Positions 36,561 to 44,345 of a DNA stretch of 64,000 nucleotides are shown one piece after another (positions within the stretch are counted from its first letter, which is position 1; each line of letters begins with the position of its first letter). Made by a program: the position numbers and the translations under genes. The DNA comes from Zeimonas sp032027205 (lineage in GTDB: Bacteria; Pseudomonadota; Gammaproteobacteria; Burkholderiales; Burkholderiaceae_E), in contig JAVSMN010000001.1 in the NCBI GenBank assembly GCA_032027205.1, forward strand, positions 1,488,001 through 1,552,000, read 5' to 3'. Below the pieces are notes generated by a model, which worked only from the letters and a program-made list of their open reading frames with translations, searched no databases and was not told the origin of the DNA.

Positions 36561-37377
36561 TCTCCGCGTAGCCGACCGCGTCCGCGCCGAAGCCGAAGCT
36601 GCCGTTCTCGCGGATCTCGCGCGCCGCGCGCAGGAACGCGCCGAGCGCCGCACGCGACAGCGCGCTGCCGACGCTGATGCGCCGCACGCCGAGCGCGGCC
36701 AGTTCGGCGACGTTCATGCGCAGTGTCGGCGAGCCCATCAGCACGTTCACCGGACGGTCGACCGAGCGAACGACCTCCGCAATGGCCTCGCGCGTAGGCA
36801 GTCCCGGCGCGTAGAGCACGTCGGCGCCCGCGTCCTGGTAGGCCTGCAGCCGGCGGATCGTGTCGCGCAGGTCGGGATTGCCGGCGAGGAAATTCTCCGC
36901 GCGCGCCGTCAGCGTGAACGGGAAGTCGAGCGAGTGCGCCGCCTCCGCCGCCGCCCGGATCCGCTCGACCGCATGCCCGAATTCGTACTGCGGACGATCG
37001 TTGCGCGTGTTCGTGTCCTCGATCGAGCCGCCGACGGCGCCCGCGGCCGCTGCGCGCCGGATCGTGTCGGCGGCCGTTTGCGGATCGTCGCCGAACCCGT
37101 TCTCGAGGTCGGCGCTCAACGGCAGCGCCGTCGCTTCAGCCAGCGCGCGCACGTGCGCAATGGCGGTGTCGCGATCGATGCGGTTGTCGGCGACGCCGAG
37201 CGCGAAGGCGCAACCGGCGCTCGTCGTGGCGAGCGCTTCGAAGCCGAGCGAAGCGAGCAGGCGCGCGGTGCCGACGTCCCACGGATTCGGAATGACGAAA
37301 GCGCTGCCCTCGCGCTGGTGCAGCGCGCGAAAGGCCTCGCCCCTGCGCTGCAATGCAGACCTCGTCGTCTCGTCCAT
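36532..37377 (-). CDS. Isocitrate lyase/PEP mutase family protein
   Basis: A 281-residue protein of the PEP mutase/2-methylisocitrate lyase superfamily. ATG at 37377 preferred over an upstream alternative start at 37395. It has FVIPNPWDVGTARLLASLGF, TSAGCAFALGV, LSADLENGFGD with the metal-binding Asp and Glu, GGSIEDTN, and TARAENFLAG. The cysteine of the KKCGH-type lyase motif is missing, so it is not a classical lyase; a phosphonopyruvate- or oxaloacetate-hydrolase-type C-C bond enzyme is more likely. It ends tail-to-tail and overlaps the BASS gene. Confidence 0.9.
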   Translation of the reverse strand: MDETTRSALQRRGEAFRALHQREGSAFVIPNPWDVGTARLLASLGFEALATTSAGCAFALGVADNRIDRDTAIAHVRALAEATALPLSADLENGFGDDPQTAADTIRRAAAAGAVGGSIEDTNTRNDRPQYEFGHAVERIRAAAEAAHSLDFPFTLTARAENFLAGNPDLRDTIRRLQAYQDAGADVLYAPGLPTREAIAEVVRSVDRPVNVLMGSPTLRMNVAELAALGVRRISVGSALSRAALGAFLRAAREIRENGSFGFGADAVGYAEINAMFAQSQ

Positions 37378-37440
37378 GCAATCGGCTCCGTGCAAGAGGC
37401 GGCGGTGCGCGTCGCCGCAAAGGGGAAGGCAGCGCGCGAT

Positions 37441-38505
37441 TCAGGCGCGATTCGGCGCGCGGCTGTCCGCCGCGCCGGCGGCGAGTGCGAGCGTGATTTC
37501 GCCGGCCGGTACCTCGCGGCAGCCGCTCGTGTTCTGGCCCGCCCACAGCGGCGAAAAGTCGCCGCTGCCCATCGATTCGGCCTGCGCGCGCAGCGGCGCG
37601 ACGGCGGACGCCGCGAGCGGAAACTCGGGCGCCTGCGCGCAGAACGGACCCAGTTCGCGCACGATACGGTTGACGATCGCGCGCGCCGGGCGTCCGCTGA
37701 ACACGTTGGTGAGCGTCGTGTTGCGCGCGGCGCTACTGGCGAGCGCCGCACGATGCACGGCGCTCGTCTTCGCTTCCGGGCACAGCAGGTAGGCGGTGCC
37801 GACCTGCACACCCTGCGCGCCCAGCGCGAGCGCGGCAGCGACGCCCGCCGCGTCGGCAATGCCGCCGGCGGCAATGACCGGAACGCGCACCGCCCGCGCG
37901 ACCTGCGCGACGAGCGCGAAGGTGCCTGTCTGCGAGGAAGGATCGCGCGTGAGGAACATGCCGCGATGTCCGCCCGCGTCGAGCCCCTGCGCGATCACCG
38001 CGTCGGCGCCGTGCGCCTCGAGCCACAGCGCTTCGTCGACGGTGGTGGCGCTCGACAGCACACGCGCGCCGCAAGCCTTCACGCGCGCGAGCAGCTCCGG
38101 CGCGGGGAGCCCGAAATGGAAACTCACCACCGGCGGACGCAACTCGTCGAGCAGCGCCGCCGCCGCTTCGCCGAAAGGCGTGCGCGATGCGCCCTGCGGA
38201 ATCGACGATTCGTCCACGCCGAGCTCGCGGTAGTAGCCGTGCAATGCCTCGCGCCATTCGCGCTCGCGCTGCGGGTCCGGCGCCGGCATCTCGTGGCAGA
38301 AGAAGTTCAGGTTGAACGGGCGGTCGGTGTGCGCGCGGATCGCCTTCACCTCGTCGCGCACTGCGTCGGCCGAGAGCATCGCGCACGGAAGCGAGCCCAG
38401 GCCACCTGCCTGCGAAACCGCGGCAGCCAGCGCGCTGCCCTGCACGCCCGCCATCGGCGCCTGCACGATCGGCCGCTCGATCCCGAGCAGCTGCAGCAAC
38501 GACAT
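37441..38505 (-). CDS. Nitronate monooxygenase family protein
   Basis: A 354-residue FMN enzyme. ATG at 38505 has GGAGG about 5 nt upstream. The TIM-barrel features are IVQAPMAGVQG, GGLGSLPCAML, FNLNFFCHE, VSFHFGLP, VIAQGLDAGGHRG, VPVIAAGGIADAAGVAAALALGAQGVQVGTAYL and the later VFSGRPARAIVNR. This is the class I nitronate monooxygenase arrangement. It oxidises alkyl nitronates with oxygen. It lies 63 bp from the PEP mutase-like gene on the same strand and is divergent from ubiD. Confidence 0.94.
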   Translation of the reverse strand: MSLLQLLGIERPIVQAPMAGVQGSALAAAVSQAGGLGSLPCAMLSADAVRDEVKAIRAHTDRPFNLNFFCHEMPAPDPQREREWREALHGYYRELGVDESSIPQGASRTPFGEAAAALLDELRPPVVSFHFGLPAPELLARVKACGARVLSSATTVDEALWLEAHGADAVIAQGLDAGGHRGMFLTRDPSSQTGTFALVAQVARAVRVPVIAAGGIADAAGVAAALALGAQGVQVGTAYLLCPEAKTSAVHRAALASSAARNTTLTNVFSGRPARAIVNRIVRELGPFCAQAPEFPLAASAVAPLRAQAESMGSGDFSPLWAGQNTSGCREVPAGEITLALAAGAADSRAPNRA

Positions 38506-38636
38506 CGACGCCTCCGGCCCGTTGATCCGCCGTCGATCGTACCCGCGCGCGACGCAATGCCGCTGCGCGCTCTTCCCTCGGACAGGGGCATCCTCTACGA
38601 TTCTCCGAACAACGAGAACACGCAAAGGAGGAGACT

Positions 38637-40031
38637 ATGGCCGGCAACGCGGCAGGCGTGCCGGTCGTCGCCGATCTCGGCGCGATCGTGAAATGGCTGG
38701 ACAAGCGCGGCCGACTCGTGCGCGTTCGCTCGGAAGTCGATCCGGCGCACGAGCTCGCCGGCATCGCGTCGCGCTTCGAGGGCGAAGCGCGCGCCGTGCT
38801 CTTCGAGCGCGTCAAGGGCAGCCGCTACCCGGTGTTCACCGGCCTGTACTGGTCGCGCGAACTGCTCGGCGCATTGTTCGATCGGCCCGAAGGGTCCCTG
38901 CCGCAATACGTGTCGCAATGCATCCGCGACTGGCAGCAGCGGCCGGTCGCGCCGGTGGTCGTGGCTTCGGGCCCGGTGCTGCAGGTCACCGAGTCGCGCG
39001 TGGACCTCTCGCAGCTGCCGATTCCGCTGCACGCCGAGAAGGACGGCGGTCCGTATTTCGACGCCGGCGTCGTGATCGCGCGCGATCCGGAAACCGGCGT
39101 GCGCAACGCGTCGATCCAGCGCTTCATGGTGATCGGCCCCGACCGGCTCGCCGTCAACATCGATGCCGGGCGGCACCTCGAGACCTATCTCGAGAAGGCT
39201 GCCGCGCGCGGCGAGTCGCTGCCGTTCACGTTGAACGTCGGCGTCGGCCCAGGGCTGCATTTCTGCGCGGCCACGCCGGCCGAGGCCGCGCCGATCGACA
39301 CCGACGAGCTGGGCATCGCCAGCGAGTTCCACGGCCAGCCGCTGCAACTCGTCGCCGGCACGCTGTCGCCGGTGGAGATGGTCGCGCACGCGATGTTCGC
39401 GCTCGAATGCGAGATGATTCCGGGCGAGTTGCACGACGAAGGGCCGTTCGCCGAAGTCACCGGTTACTACGCCGCCGTCGCGCCGCGCCCGCTCGTGCAC
39501 GTGCGCCGCATCCATCGGCGGCGCCAGCCGATCTTCCAGACGATCCTCTCGGGCGTCGAGGTCTTCAACTCGGTGGGCCTGCTCGGCGAGGCGAACGTGC
39601 TCGCGCTGCTGCAGAAGCAGGTGCCGGGCGTGAAGGACGTCTATTTCTCGCACGGCGGCTGCGGCTTCTACCACGCGATCGTGCAGCTCGCGCAGAAGCG
39701 CGCCGGCTGGTCGAAGCAGGCGCTGATGGCCGCGTTCGCCGCGTTCCCGCCGTTGAAGATGGTCACCGTGGTCGATGACGATGTCGACATCCGCGATCCG
39801 TCCGACGTCGAATGGGCGATGGCCACGCGCCTGAACCCCGAGCACGGGATATTGCGGATCGACAAAGTCTTCGGCCACGGACTCAATCCTTCCTTTCCCG
39901 ACTACTTCGGCAGCAAGGTGGGCTTCGACGCGACGCGACCCTTCCCGCCGACCGCCGCCTACGATCGCGCAAAGGTGCGCGAGGTTTCGCTCGACGCCTT
40001 CGACATCCACGTTCCCGATTCCACCCAATGA
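38637..40031 (+). CDS. UbiD-family prenylated-FMN-dependent decarboxylase
   Basis: A 464-residue enzyme with AAAGGAGG before the ATG. UbiD motifs include PYFDAGVVIARDPETGVRNASIQRFM, IDAGRHLETYLEKA, CEMIPGELHDEGPFAEVTGYY, containing the Glu-x4-Glu-type prFMN acid residues, and KDVYFSHGGCGFYHAIVQL. The length is near that of aromatic/propenoic decarboxylases of the family. It is followed 9 bp later by a complete TRAP transporter operon, so the transporter probably imports its carboxylate substrate. No ubiX-like prenyltransferase is in the window. Confidence 0.93.
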   Translation: MAGNAAGVPVVADLGAIVKWLDKRGRLVRVRSEVDPAHELAGIASRFEGEARAVLFERVKGSRYPVFTGLYWSRELLGALFDRPEGSLPQYVSQCIRDWQQRPVAPVVVASGPVLQVTESRVDLSQLPIPLHAEKDGGPYFDAGVVIARDPETGVRNASIQRFMVIGPDRLAVNIDAGRHLETYLEKAAARGESLPFTLNVGVGPGLHFCAATPAEAAPIDTDELGIASEFHGQPLQLVAGTLSPVEMVAHAMFALECEMIPGELHDEGPFAEVTGYYAAVAPRPLVHVRRIHRRRQPIFQTILSGVEVFNSVGLLGEANVLALLQKQVPGVKDVYFSHGGCGFYHAIVQLAQKRAGWSKQALMAAFAAFPPLKMVTVVDDDVDIRDPSDVEWAMATRLNPEHGILRIDKVFGHGLNPSFPDYFGSKVGFDATRPFPPTAAYDRAKVREVSLDAFDIHVPDSTQ

Positions 40032-40040
40032 GGTGATTGC

Positions 40041-41081
40041 ATGAAGCGCCGCACCTTCTCGAAGCTCGCCGCCCCCTGGCTCGCCGCACCGCTGTTCGCC
40101 GCCGCCTTTGCGCTGGCCGCGCCGTTGCCGGCGCAGGCAGCCGACGTCACGCTCACCTACGCGTTCTTCGCGCCGGCCGGCACCTTCCCCGGCAAGCAGA
40201 TGCAGCACTGGGCCGACGAACTCGCCAAGCGCACGAACGGCAAGGTCGCGGTGAAGACCTTCCCCGGCGGCACGCTGCTCGGCGCGCGCGACATGTACGA
40301 CGGCGTAGAGAAGGGCGTGGCCGACATCGGGCTGGGAGCGCCGTCGTACGACCCGGGGCGCTTTCCGCTCACCTCCGGCGTGTCGCTGCCGGTGGGCTTT
40401 CCGAACGCCACCGTCGCCAGCCGCACGCTGTGGGAGCTGACGAAGGAGTTCCAGCCGAAGGAGTACGACGGCTTCAAGGTGATCGCGATGTTCACCACCG
40501 AGCCCGGCTACATCCAGTCGCGCAAGCCGGCGGGCAACGCCCAGCAGCTGATGGGCATGAAACTGCGCGCGGCCGGCACCGGCGTTCCGGTGCTGCAGGC
40601 GCTCGGCGCCGCGCCGGTCGGCATGCCGATGCCCGAGGTACCGCAATCGGTGCAGACCGGCGTCATCGACGGCACGATGACGTCGCGCGAAGTGCTGCAG
40701 GACTTCAAGCTCGCCGAGACGCTGAAGTACGTCACCGACTATCCGACCGTCGTCGTCACCTTCGCCGCCGTGATGGACAAGAAGCGCTGGGACAAGCTGC
40801 CCGACGACGTGAAGAAGGTGATCGACGAGCTCGGTCCCGAAATGGCGATCTGGACCGGCCAGTATCACGACAAGGAGAACGTCGCGCGCGCGCTCGACTG
40901 GTCGAAGAAGAACCACCAGCTGCAGATCGTCCCGGTCGCTGATGACGAGCGCAAGCGCTGGGACGCGAAGCTCGAGCCGATGGTCTCGCAGTGGGTCGAC
41001 GAGATGAAGGCGAAGGGGCTGCCGGCCGAGCAGTACCTGAAACGGATGCGCGAGTTGCGCGACCAGTTCGCGCGGCAGTGA
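40041..41081 (+). CDS. dctP: TRAP transporter substrate-binding protein (DctP type)
   Basis: A 346-residue periplasmic binding protein with GAGGTGA before the ATG. A signal peptide (FSKLAAPWLAAPLFAAAFALAAPLPAQA) ends near residue 33. The mature part has TLTYAFFAPAGTFPGKQMQHWADELAKRTNGKVAVKTFPGGTL-type features (seen here in shorter pieces FAPAGTFPG and KTFPGGTLLGARDMYDGVEKG), the family Arg in MKLRAAGTG, and a C-terminal helix region with DDVKKVID. It binds a carboxylate substrate and is encoded between ubiD and dctQ. Confidence 0.95.
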   Translation: MKRRTFSKLAAPWLAAPLFAAAFALAAPLPAQAADVTLTYAFFAPAGTFPGKQMQHWADELAKRTNGKVAVKTFPGGTLLGARDMYDGVEKGVADIGLGAPSYDPGRFPLTSGVSLPVGFPNATVASRTLWELTKEFQPKEYDGFKVIAMFTTEPGYIQSRKPAGNAQQLMGMKLRAAGTGVPVLQALGAAPVGMPMPEVPQSVQTGVIDGTMTSREVLQDFKLAETLKYVTDYPTVVVTFAAVMDKKRWDKLPDDVKKVIDELGPEMAIWTGQYHDKENVARALDWSKKNHQLQIVPVADDERKRWDAKLEPMVSQWVDEMKAKGLPAEQYLKRMRELRDQFARQ

Positions 41082-41139
41082 GGACGCCGATGACGGGTCG
41101 GCATCGCGTGCTTCGCCCCCTTCGCGCCTCGCTGCACCG

Positions 41140-41634
41140 ATGAAGGCGCTGGCCGCGTTCGACACGTTCGTGAACCGCGCGCTGGCGGCAGTTGCCGGCC
41201 TCGCGCTGATCGCAATGATGCTGTTCACGGTCGCCGACATGGTGTTGCGCGCGTTCGGCCATCCGGTCGCCGGTTCGTACGAGGTGATCGGCTGGCTGTC
41301 GGCGGTGGCGATGGCGCTGGCGCTGGGCTACGCGCAACTGCACAAGGGGCACGTCGCGATCGACCTTGTCGTCCAGCAACTGCGCCCGCGCACGCGCGCC
41401 GTCGTCGAGATGCTCACCGCCCTCGCTTCGCTGCTGCTGTTCGCCGCCGTCGCCTGGTACGTCGCCGGCTACGGAGTCGTCCTGCATCGCAGCGGCTCGC
41501 TCTCCGAAACGCTGAAGGCGATCGTCTATCCGTGGGTGTATGTGGTGGCGATCGGGTGTGGGGGGTTGGCGCTCGCGCTGCTCACGGACTTTCTTCGCGC
41601 GCTGGCGCGCGTTTTCGTGAAGGGTGAAGGGTGA
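41140..41634 (+). CDS. dctQ: TRAP transporter small permease (DctQ type)
   Basis: A 164-residue protein with four membrane helices, the first around ALAAVAGLALIAMMLFTVADMVLRAFGHP and containing the DctQ pattern VADMVLR..G.PV.GSYE. It starts 58 bp after dctP. Its 3' end, including the stop codon, is the left arm of a 21-bp inverted repeat, so the C-terminus reads VKGEG from the repeat. It bridges the binding protein and the large permease. Confidence 0.93.
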   Translation: MKALAAFDTFVNRALAAVAGLALIAMMLFTVADMVLRAFGHPVAGSYEVIGWLSAVAMALALGYAQLHKGHVAIDLVVQQLRPRTRAVVEMLTALASLLLFAAVAWYVAGYGVVLHRSGSLSETLKAIVYPWVYVVAIGCGGLALALLTDFLRALARVFVKGEG

Positions 41635-41698
41635 AGGATCACTCGAGCGACTGCGTCCCACAGCGTGTCGGTTTTCCCCTTCACCCTTCACCCTTCAC
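41617..41698. repeat. 21-bp perfect inverted repeat of tandem GTGAAGG heptamers, dctQ-dctM spacer
   Basis: Three head-to-tail copies of GTGAAGG at 41617-41637 are perfectly complementary to three CCTTCAC copies at 41678-41698, separated by 40 nt. The pyrimidine array continues more loosely (CTCTTCATCCTTCACTTCC) to within a few bases of the dctM ATG. The left arm includes the dctQ stop codon. The transcript could form a strong hairpin that occupies the region where a dctM ribosome site should be. Confidence 0.85.
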
Positions 41699-41722
41699 TC
41701 TTCATCCTTCACTTCCTTCCCC

Positions 41723-43033
41723 ATGGACCCCACCCTCGTAGCCGCGCTCGGCCTGCTCGTGATGTTCGGGCTGATGGCGCTCGGCATGCCGATCGCGTTC
41801 GCCATGCTGCTGGCGGGCGTGCTCGGGAACGCCTGGCTGCTGTCGATGCCGGCGACCACGCACCTGCTCGCGACGAACGTGTGGGACCAGTTCTCCTCGT
41901 ATGGGTTGAGCGTCGTTCCACTGTTCGTGCTGATGGGACAGTTCGCGTATCGCGCCGGCATCACCGAGCGGCTGTACGACGCCGCGTACAAGTGGTTCGG
42001 ACGGCTGCCGGGCGGGCTCGCCGGAACGACGATCGCGGCCTGCGCGGGCTTCTCGGCGATCTGCGGATCGAACTCGGCCACCGCCGCGACGATGGGCACG
42101 ATCGCCCTGCCGCAGATGCGCCGCTACGGCTACGACCGCGCATTGAGCACCGGTGCGGTCGCCGTCGGCGGCACGCTCGGCGTGGTCATTCCGCCCAGCG
42201 TCGTGATGATCGTCATCGCCGTACAGACCGAGCAGTCGCTGCTTCGTCTGTTCCTCGCCGGCATCGTTCCGGGACTGATCCTCACCGCGCTCTTCCTCGC
42301 CACCGTGCTGACGATGTGCATTCGCAAGCCGGCGCTCGGGCCGCCAGGTCCGGCCACGACCCTGCGCGAGAAGATCGCGTCACTGTCGGGCGTGATCGAG
42401 ACGCTGCTGCTGTTCGCGCTCGTCATCGGCGGCCTGTACGTCGGCTGGTTCACGCCGACCGAGGCGGGCGCCGCCGGTGCCGCGGGCGCGCTGGCGATCG
42501 GTGTCGTGCGGCGCAAGCTGTCGCTCGCGTCGATCGTGCAGTCGAGTGCCGAGACCCTGCGCATCTCGGCGATGGTGGTGCTGCTGATCACCGGCGCCGT
42601 GCTGTTCGGCCGCTTCCTCACCGTCTCGCGCCTGCCCTTCGAACTGGCCGATTGGGCGGCTTCGCTGCCGGTGCCGCCGGCGGTGATCCTGCTCGTCGTC
42701 GTCGTGATCTACCTGATCGGCGGCGCGCTGATGGACGCGCTCGGCTTTCTCGTGGTGACCGTGCCGATCTTCTTTCCGCTCGCCGCGGCGCTCGGCTACG
42801 ACCCCACCTGGTTCACGATCCTGCTGACGATCGTCACGACGATGGGCGCAGTGACGCCGCCGGTGGGCGTGAACGTGTTCATCGTCAACGGGCTCGCGCC
42901 CGACGTGCCGATCCCGACGATCTTCCTTGGCGTGATGTACTTCATGCTCGCCTATATCGCCTGCATCGCGTTGATGTGGCTGGTGCCCGAGACGGTGCTG
43001 CTGCTGCCGGATTTGATGCTCGGGAAGGCATAG
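41723..43033 (+). CDS. dctM: TRAP transporter large permease (DctM type)
   Basis: A 436-residue polytopic permease with about 12 membrane segments. DctM features include VPLFVLMGQFAYRAGI, GTTIAACAGFSAICGSNSATAATMG, GTLGVVIPPSVVMIV, GWFTPTEAGAAGA and TTMGAVTPPVGVNVFIV. ATG at 41723 is preferred to an earlier in-frame start because the intervening sequence is repeat DNA. No Shine-Dalgarno is visible: the bases before the start are pyrimidine-rich repeat. It completes the transporter beside ubiD. Confidence 0.94.
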   Translation: MDPTLVAALGLLVMFGLMALGMPIAFAMLLAGVLGNAWLLSMPATTHLLATNVWDQFSSYGLSVVPLFVLMGQFAYRAGITERLYDAAYKWFGRLPGGLAGTTIAACAGFSAICGSNSATAATMGTIALPQMRRYGYDRALSTGAVAVGGTLGVVIPPSVVMIVIAVQTEQSLLRLFLAGIVPGLILTALFLATVLTMCIRKPALGPPGPATTLREKIASLSGVIETLLLFALVIGGLYVGWFTPTEAGAAGAAGALAIGVVRRKLSLASIVQSSAETLRISAMVVLLITGAVLFGRFLTVSRLPFELADWAASLPVPPAVILLVVVVIYLIGGALMDALGFLVVTVPIFFPLAAALGYDPTWFTILLTIVTTMGAVTPPVGVNVFIVNGLAPDVPIPTIFLGVMYFMLAYIACIALMWLVPETVLLLPDLMLGKA

Positions 43034-43037
43034 GAAA

Positions 43038-43224
43038 GGGAAGGGAGAAGGCGAACGCGAAGGCCGGCGGCCAACGTGCTCTGAATCGCGCGTCGTCCGC
43101 GCGTCTCCAGCGGCGTCACTGCGAAGGGGCGAAGATTCGCGTCGGCAGGCCCTCCCCTTGCCCCGACCGTCAGCAAGATGCCGGAACCCCGGCCGGACCG
43201 GAAAGCTCCCCCTTCTCCCTTCCC
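43038..43224. repeat. Long-range purine/pyrimidine inverted repeat bracketing the dctM-exonuclease spacer
   Basis: GGGAAGGGAGAAGG (43038-43051) is perfectly complementary to CCTTCTCCCTTCCC (43211-43224); the 159 nt between contain no evident gene. The left arm begins five bases after the dctM stop and the right arm ends eight bases before the next ATG. Its layout mirrors the repeat in the preceding spacer. Confidence 0.75.
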
Positions 43225-43232
43225 CGAAGAAA

Positions 43233-44345
43233 ATGGCCGACCTCATCGTCGCGCGTGAGCAGGGCCTGTGGTGCGAGGCCGGGCACTTCTTCATCGACCC
43301 CTGGCAGCCGGTCGAGCGCGCGCTGATCACGCACGCGCATGGCGATCACGCGCGGGCCGGCCACGGCAGCTACCTGGCCGCGCGCGAAGGCGAGCACCTG
43401 CTGCGCACCAGACTCGGCGACATCGCAGTCGAGACACTCGACTGGGGCGAGCGCGTCGACGTGAACGGCATGCGCGTGTCTTTCCATCCGGCAGGCCACG
43501 TGCTCGGCGCGGCGCAGATCCGGCTCGAGCACGACGGGCAGACCTGGGTCGTCTCCGGCGACTATCGGCTCGAAGCCGATCGCAGTTGCCGCGCCTTCGA
43601 GCCGATTCGCTGCGACGTCTTCGTCACCGAATCGACCTTCGCGCTGCCGATCTATCGCTGGCGGCCGCAGCGCCAGGTGATCGACGAGTTGCTGCGCTGG
43701 TGGACGCAGAACGCGGACGCCGCGCGGGCAAGCGTTCTGTTTTGCTACGCGCTGGGCAAGGCGCAGCGCATCCTCGCCGGGCTGGCCGACGCGACGGGAG
43801 CATCGCAGCCAGGCGTCATCGTCTGCCACGGCGCGGTCGAATCGATGAACCGCGCCTACCGGGCAAGCGGCGTGGTCCTGCCGGAGACTTTCGCCGTAGG
43901 TGACGTCGATCGTGCCTCGCTGCAGCGCGCACTCGTGCTCGCGCCGCCGTCGGCTGCACGCTCGCCGTGGCTGCGTCGCTTCGGCGCGGCAAGCGACGCC
44001 TTTGCATCGGGCTGGATGCAGGTGCGCGGCGCGCGCCGCAGGCGCTCCGTCGATCGAGGCTTCGTGCTGTCGGACCACGCCGACTGGCCCGCGCTGAACG
44101 CAGCGATCGACGCGACCGGCGCCTCGCGCGTCGTCGCCACGCACGGCTACGCCGACGTGCTCGTTCGTTGGCTGCGCGGGCGCGGTCTCGACGCCAGCCG
44201 CTTCGCGACCGAGTACGGCGACGAGGACGAAGGCAGCGATTCGGAGGCAGCGGGCAGCGCGACGGACGCGGATGCGGATGCGGATGCGGATGCGGATGCG
44301 GATGCGGATGCGGATGCGGATGCGGATGCGGATGCGGAAAAATGA
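43233..44345 (+). CDS. Ligase-associated DNA exonuclease (metallo-beta-lactamase fold)
   Basis: A 370-residue protein. The MBL/beta-CASP motifs are HAHGDHAR, the later HPAGHVLGAAQI, SGDYRLEADR, ESTFALPIYRW, and a distal FVLSDHADWPAL with HGYADVLVRWL. This matches the mRNA 3'-processing-like exonucleases encoded next to bacterial ATP-dependent DNA ligases. The C-terminus carries an acidic extension ending in twelve Asp-Ala dipeptides encoded by a hexanucleotide repeat. Its stop overlaps the ligase ATG, so the two are translationally coupled. Confidence 0.93.
   Translation: MADLIVAREQGLWCEAGHFFIDPWQPVERALITHAHGDHARAGHGSYLAAREGEHLLRTRLGDIAVETLDWGERVDVNGMRVSFHPAGHVLGAAQIRLEHDGQTWVVSGDYRLEADRSCRAFEPIRCDVFVTESTFALPIYRWRPQRQVIDELLRWWTQNADAARASVLFCYALGKAQRILAGLADATGASQPGVIVCHGAVESMNRAYRASGVVLPETFAVGDVDRASLQRALVLAPPSAARSPWLRRFGAASDAFASGWMQVRGARRRRSVDRGFVLSDHADWPALNAAIDATGASRVVATHGYADVLVRWLRGRGLDASRFATEYGDEDEGSDSEAAGSATDADADADADADADADADADADADAEK
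44268..44336 (+). repeat. Hexanucleotide (GATGCG)n tandem repeat inside the exonuclease gene
   Basis: Eleven and a half perfect copies of GATGCG/GCGGAT cover 69 bp just before the end of the exonuclease gene. In that frame it encodes alternating Asp-Ala. Because the unit is six bases, length changes keep both the exonuclease frame and the ATGA overlap with the ligase intact and would only alter tail length. Confidence 0.97.
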
